From positions 1,736,001 to 1,800,000 of the forward strand of contig NW_026960609.1 of assembly GCF_021018805.1 (NCBI RefSeq): a DNA stretch of 64,000 bases, in the 5' to 3' direction. Below, in pieces: positions 59,504 through 64,000 of this stretch (position 1 is its first letter; each line of letters opens with the position of its first letter). The notes below the pieces were generated by a model, which ran no database searches, was not told the DNA's origin, and saw only the letters and a program-made list of their open reading frames with translations. The stretch comes from Prinia subflava. Its lineage: Eukaryota > Chordata > Aves > Passeriformes > Cisticolidae. A program made the position numbers and the translations under genes.

Positions 59504-60309
59504 TGTCGGAGTCTAGAACATCCCTCTGGCCACCCTGGAGGGTTTGGAGACCAGACAGGGGGGTCTGGGATCGGTACAGGGGGGTCAGTTAGACCCACAC
59601 AGGTCCCAGGAAGACACTGACTCTGATCCCTGTCCATGGGAGTGAACACTCACATGCAGGAAGAATCACAAATCCTAAGAATTTGAAATAAGTAGTGGAT
59701 GGTTTATTATAGAATATAAATATAGAAATTAGGATTCTTAGCATATGGGGCTGAAGAGACAAGATGGAGGAATTGGGGAGTGGCCCCTGTCTTCCTTGTT
59801 CTTGTTCTCGTCCCCCATCTTGTGCTGAGTTGGGTTTTAGAGATTGGTTTAGAGTAGAACTGACATGTTAGTATAGGTAGTAGGTATTGGTAAAATTTTG
59901 TAAATAAAAAATACGTCTCAGACAGTGGTTGGGTCAAAGATACTGTACATAAGGTGCGGGGCTCTCTGATCCGCCCAGTCTGCCGCGTGTCCTGCTCTGC
60001 GGAGACACCTTGCAGAGCTGAGAAAGAACTAAGATAAGGTACCCTGCCAGGGAAGTGCCTGGCAGAGTTGAAAAAGGACTGAGATAATGAAGAATAAACA
60101 ACCTTGGAAATGTGCACTGGCAGACTCAACGTGTCGTCTCTACCTCTGGTGTGTAACACTTAGGGCAAAGAGAAGACTGAAAACCTTATTACCTCTGGGA
60201 ACAGCAACCCAGGGGAAACTCCCAGGGAACAGCAACCCTGGGGAAAAAACCTTATTACCTTGGGGCCAGCAACCTCAAGGAGAATCTCAAGGAAACAATA
60301 ACCTTGAGA
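59504..60309 (+). mobile_element. Solo LTR, copy 2 of the 0.8-kb family
   Basis: An 806-bp element, the inverted counterpart of 17688-18491. It starts TGTCGGAGTC and ends CCTTGAGA, flanked by a perfect 6-bp duplication ACATTC (59498-59503 and 60310-60315). AATAAA is at 60093-60098. The region after it holds four imperfect repeats with AGCAACC. The start is canonical TG, but the end is GA rather than CA in both copies. Confidence 0.87.
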
Positions 60310-60315
60310 ACATTC

Positions 60316-62080
60316 TTTTTGTCATAAGTTATTCTGAAAAGCAGAGACAGACTTCAGTGTGACTTCCAAATCGAAAGCTGAATAAACTTTGGCCCATTTT
60401 TGAAACATGTACCTTAATTGTCTCTATTCCAAGAAGGTGGCTTTGTTAGCAGGAACAACAGCATCTACTACCGACAGTCCTAAAGCCAAATAATCAAATG
60501 TTTGATTCATATTCATTCCCTTTTGCTGCAGTTTTACTTCAAGTAGTGTAAGATGTGCTTTTTAATTTCTTGTTTGCCTTGTTTGGCTGTGATATTTTCA
60601 GAGACCTAAAAGGAAGAAAAAGCATTATTTAAAAAAGGAGTGTTCATACTTGATTGAGTACTCTCCTTGGATATTATTTTCCCCTTCTAATTCTTCTTAT
60701 ACTTGCTCTAAACCCGCAAGCTAATTTGCACCTTCCACCTTTAGCTTTTCTTCAGCTTACTGAAATGAATAAGGCATTGTCCTGTGAGCAGTTAATTTAT
60801 TTCTTGTGTATTTTGGAAAGGTGTTTATTTCTGGATGTCTTTGTTCATGTTCTCACAAAACTGGATGTCATCCCATATGTGCTTCATTCAGCTCCATTGT
60901 AGTGTCATGCACATTTGTAAAATCTTCAGATATGATCCCTAGGCTTTTTGAAGGGCATAACCTGCCCTGCCAGCTAGTTCTGCTCAATCTCTGTGCTTCA
61001 ATAATAATGAGCACTTGCAGGATTTTGTATACCTAATCTTTTGGACGTCCTTAAATATGCAGATGGAAAAATACAAAAGGGTTGGAGCAGTCACAGCTTC
61101 TATACTGTGTAGGGTGGGACTTCAGAAATATTGCTCTTTTCTTCCTATCTTCTACTTACATGTGTGAACCAGAGCTTTTGTGTTATCAAATTCTTCAGAA
61201 GTGACTCATAAGAGGGTAACTTGGAAATTGCTATGACACAGTGGGATGAAAATATGGATTTTCAATTTAAACACCCTCCAGAAGGTTTATTTTTCTTAAC
61301 AGCTAAGTCACTGTCTGAAAGAAAGAAAGGTACCTTGGTAAGCTTAAAAATCAACATGGTAGATAAGGAAGAAGTAACCTATTTTTAAAAATGCTAAAGT
61401 TTTACCTAAAGCTAGTATGCATTTTATTATTTGTAGGACAGAATGTATAGTTGTCAGTAAAAACTGTGCTGTATAACTGCCATTAAAAGTTTGTGGGTTT
61501 TTTTTCTGTAAAGAGTTAGGTCACTTGAGCTGTGGTTAAAATAGTCTCCTGTTAAATAGAGCCAGGTTCAGTGCAGAACTAATTTTCCATTAAAAGTAAG
61601 CTGTTTCAGAAAGCACTAGCTCTCTTCACCTGGAGTCAACATCATGCACTGCTTCAGGCAAGCAGGCAATGCAAGGCTGCTCAGCCCTGGCGGGAGTAAG
61701 GAGTGGGAAGCAGGCTGTGCTGCCTGTGAAGTGGCAATAAAGAACCACTTTCCCCTACAAAGTGCCTTGTAGTCAGAAACTGTAGCTATGGCTACCATCT
61801 GCTGAGCATGGTCAGTGTTTCATAACATTTGCCCAAGTTACAGTCTCCAAATGAAGATAACCTGGAGTTGCAAGAACAGGCCTTTGCCCACTGCTTCTAA
61901 CTTGTTTTGTGTGCAAGCTCACCAGCCATGAACACCTCCAGTATGTTCTTTGTCTTCAGCCTCTGACACACATTTCACTGGAATCTGCTGAGGTTAACAA
62001 ATCACTGGAGAGGGGATATTAGTGCATTATGTTAAGTTGGATAAAGTGAGATAAAAAAAAAGATAAAGGAATTATGTATC
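60316..62080. other. No gene recognised
   Basis: Unique AT-rich sequence. No further TRMT10A exon or neighbouring gene was found. Confidence 0.35.
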
Positions 62081-62320
62081 ATATTTCCATTGAATTACAG
62101 GCTATCCTGAATTGGAAGGGACCTGCATCTAAGTCCAACTCCTGCCTCTGCACAGGGCAGCCCCAAGAGTCACACCCTGTGCCTGAGAGCACTGTCCAAA
62201 CCCTTCTTGAACTCTGACAGGCTGGTGCTGTGATCACTGCCTTAGGGAGCCTGTTCAAGAGCCCAACCACCCTTTGGGTGAAAAACCTTTTTCTGATATT
62301 CAACTGGATTATGCCACTGG
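62081..62320 (-). repeat. CR1 retroposon 3' end
   Basis: In minus sense: TTTTTCACCCAAAGGGTGGT, then GAACAGGCTCCCTAAGGCAG, then GGTCCCTTCCAATTCAGGAT, the usual order at a CR1 3' end. Confidence 0.8.
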
Positions 62321-62859
62321 TCACCAGAAAGAAGATATTTTAATTGCACAAAATGTAGATAAACATGAAGAAAAATTCTCTTCATAGTGAACAGCCCTAA
62401 AAGTGGAGGGGTCCAGGGATCAGCTATGTATTTTCTGGCAAAGATTTGAGCTGAGGGCCTGTGGAAGCAAGTTGTAAAGGGGTGGCACTGTGGTTTCCCT
62501 GCATGCCAGAGCCACTGTATGCCCCAAGCTGGAGCCTCACCCTCATTTATCTTTAGGAATCGGGCAGAACAAGGCAAATAAAGCAGCTTCTGCAACATGG
62601 TTATGCAAGTCTGCTCGTGCTTCACTGGAACCCTGTGCAGTCTCTTGTGTTGTCACCTTTTGCCTGAAGACCACAATACCTATCCCTGCACAGGCTGCAC
62701 ACAGGGTCCACTGTCTGATCCAGTATTCTCAGCTGGAGAAGAAAAGTCATGGCCTTGATATGCATATAGCTAAAGATATGAGGAAAGTTTTGAGGGGAAA
62801 GGAAATGTAAAGGAATATGAGAAATAAACCAATAAGGAAAAGGGATGGGAACTTTAGAA

Positions 62860-62912
62860 GAAACATAGAACAATTAGGGCTGGAAAAGACCTCTAAAATC
62901 ATCAAGTGCAAA
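62860..62912 (-). repeat. Short CR1 3' end fragment
   Basis: AGGGCTGGAAAAGACCTCTA followed by ATCATCAAGT on the + strand is the complement of the CR1 3' terminus; only about 50 bases are recognisable. Confidence 0.6.
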
Positions 62913-63588
62913 AGAAGGGAGGAAAGGAGAAAGATAAACATCAAGGAACAGAGTGGACTAAAAATACTTCATTCTGATACAAGTTATTTTAGGAAGTACA
63001 AATCTCTAGGTTGTACGTCCTGAGAGGACTGGAGAACTTTGGCTGGAACTCAGAACAAAATATGAGGGTTTAGGGCCTTTGGAAGAAAGGGCTGAGAGCT
63101 CAGGAGGATTACAAGGATGAGTTTTTGCAGGGAGAAAATTAGAAGGGCCAAAGCCAAACTTGGACTTAATCTGGTTACTGCCATTAAAGAATAAAAAATG
63201 TTTCTATAAATACATTAACAGGAGCAGGGCCCCATCATGTGTAATGGTGACTTGGGAAGACAAATGCCATCACTCCAAATGTCCACACCTTCCTCTTTCT
63301 TCCTCCACTTTATATACTGAGCATGATGTCATGGTGTCTTGGACAGCTCTTTGGTCAGTTTGGGTTATCTATCCAGGCTGTGTCTCCTCCCAACCTCCCA
63401 CACACCCCTGATTTTCCTCATCAGTGTGGCCATATGAAACACAGAAAAGTTCTTGGCTCAGTAAACCATGCTTAGCAATAACAAAAACATCCCTACATTA
63501 TCAGCCCTGTGTTCAGCACAAATCCAAAACCCAGTCCCAAACCAGCCACTGTGGAGAAAGCTAACTCTGCACCAGCCAAAAGCAGCAC

Positions 63589-63788
63589 AGAGGTTCAACA
63601 AGGCCAAGGGCCAAGTCCTGCCCTTGGTAACAACAACCCCAGGCAGCGCTACAGGAAAAGCTGCCTGGAGGAAAAGGACCTGGGGATGCTGGTTGACAGC
63701 AGCTGAACGTGAGGCAGCGTGTGCTCAGGTGGCCAAGAAGGCCAATGACATCCTGGCCTGGATCAATAATAGTGCAGCCAGCACAACT
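63589..63788 (+). repeat. CR1 retroposon internal fragment
   Basis: GAGGTTCAACAAGGCCAAGG, then GACCTGGGGATGCTGGTTGA, then GTGGCCAAGAAGGCCAATGA. This is the CR1 segment just upstream of the part seen at 56289-56685. It ends at GTGCAGCCAGCACAACTAGA. Confidence 0.8.
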
Positions 63789-64000
63789 AGAGAAGAGAAG
63801 AATCTCTTTTTGAATTAATTACAGTCATACAGGTAAACATGAGAGACTGCTATACTTAGTAATTACTAGTCAGGTTATATGCAACATTTTATCTCTTTTT
63901 TACTTGTTTCTGAAGGAAAAATCTTGATTTCAGAATGCTGGGCATAATTTAAAAATAGATGAGGCTTGAAGTCCCCAGGAAAGGCATGCAGTGCTGACTT

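Noticed and set aside
1..64000. CRISPR arrays, operons or plasmid features
   Set aside because: The window is spliced vertebrate DNA; the only regular repeats are a microsatellite, homopolymers and LTR-internal units.

Overview
The window is a vertebrate nuclear locus, almost certainly from a bird and probably a songbird. The evidence is GT-AG spliced genes, CR1 retroposon pieces, a high load of endogenous retrovirus LTRs, and the gene order C4orf54 - MTTP - TRMT10A. This is the human 4q23 order with the same relative orientations (C4orf54 and TRMT10A on one strand, MTTP on the other); the corresponding avian chromosome is chromosome 4. The bird call rests on CR1 and LTR content. The species cannot be named from sequence alone.

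Layout. (1) 2-2560, + strand: the GC-rich 3' part of the large C4orf54 coding exon, open at the left edge. (2) 4453-5203: a solo LTR. (3) 5931-10406, - strand: a complete but internally deleted provirus. It has paired LTRs, a 5-bp target duplication, a primer-binding site matching tRNA-Phe, gag with one in-frame stop, no pol, the end of SU, and an open TM env region. (4) 10412-20700: gene-free sequence with one solo LTR (17688-18491, -). (5) 20924-46728, - strand: MTTP, for which I could assemble all 18 coding exons by hand. They add to exactly 894 codons including the stop (893 aa), every junction in phase and GT-AG. Its introns hold a 43-copy GGGAA microsatellite, a solo LTR, MIR remnants and a CR1 piece. 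(6) 46.9-52.0 kb: the interval between divergent MTTP and TRMT10A, with two solo LTRs and a 28-G run. (7) 52.1-55.8 kb, + strand: a CpG-island promoter followed by four recognisable TRMT10A coding exons. These carry two in-frame stops, and no later exons are visible up to 64 kb, so the syntenic TRMT10A looks pseudogenised. (8) 56-64 kb: CR1 fragments and three LTRs, no gene recognised.

MTTP is the only gene seen whole and intact. It encodes the ER lipid-transfer subunit needed to lipidate apolipoprotein B. The most notable observations are the broken TRMT10A behind an intact-looking promoter, a 30-nt homopolymer forming the polypyrimidine tract of MTTP exon 17, the long GGGAA array in MTTP intron 1, and a provirus that joins an alpha/beta-like gag to a gamma-type TM env. 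I found no unambiguously new system; these are the best candidates for follow-up.
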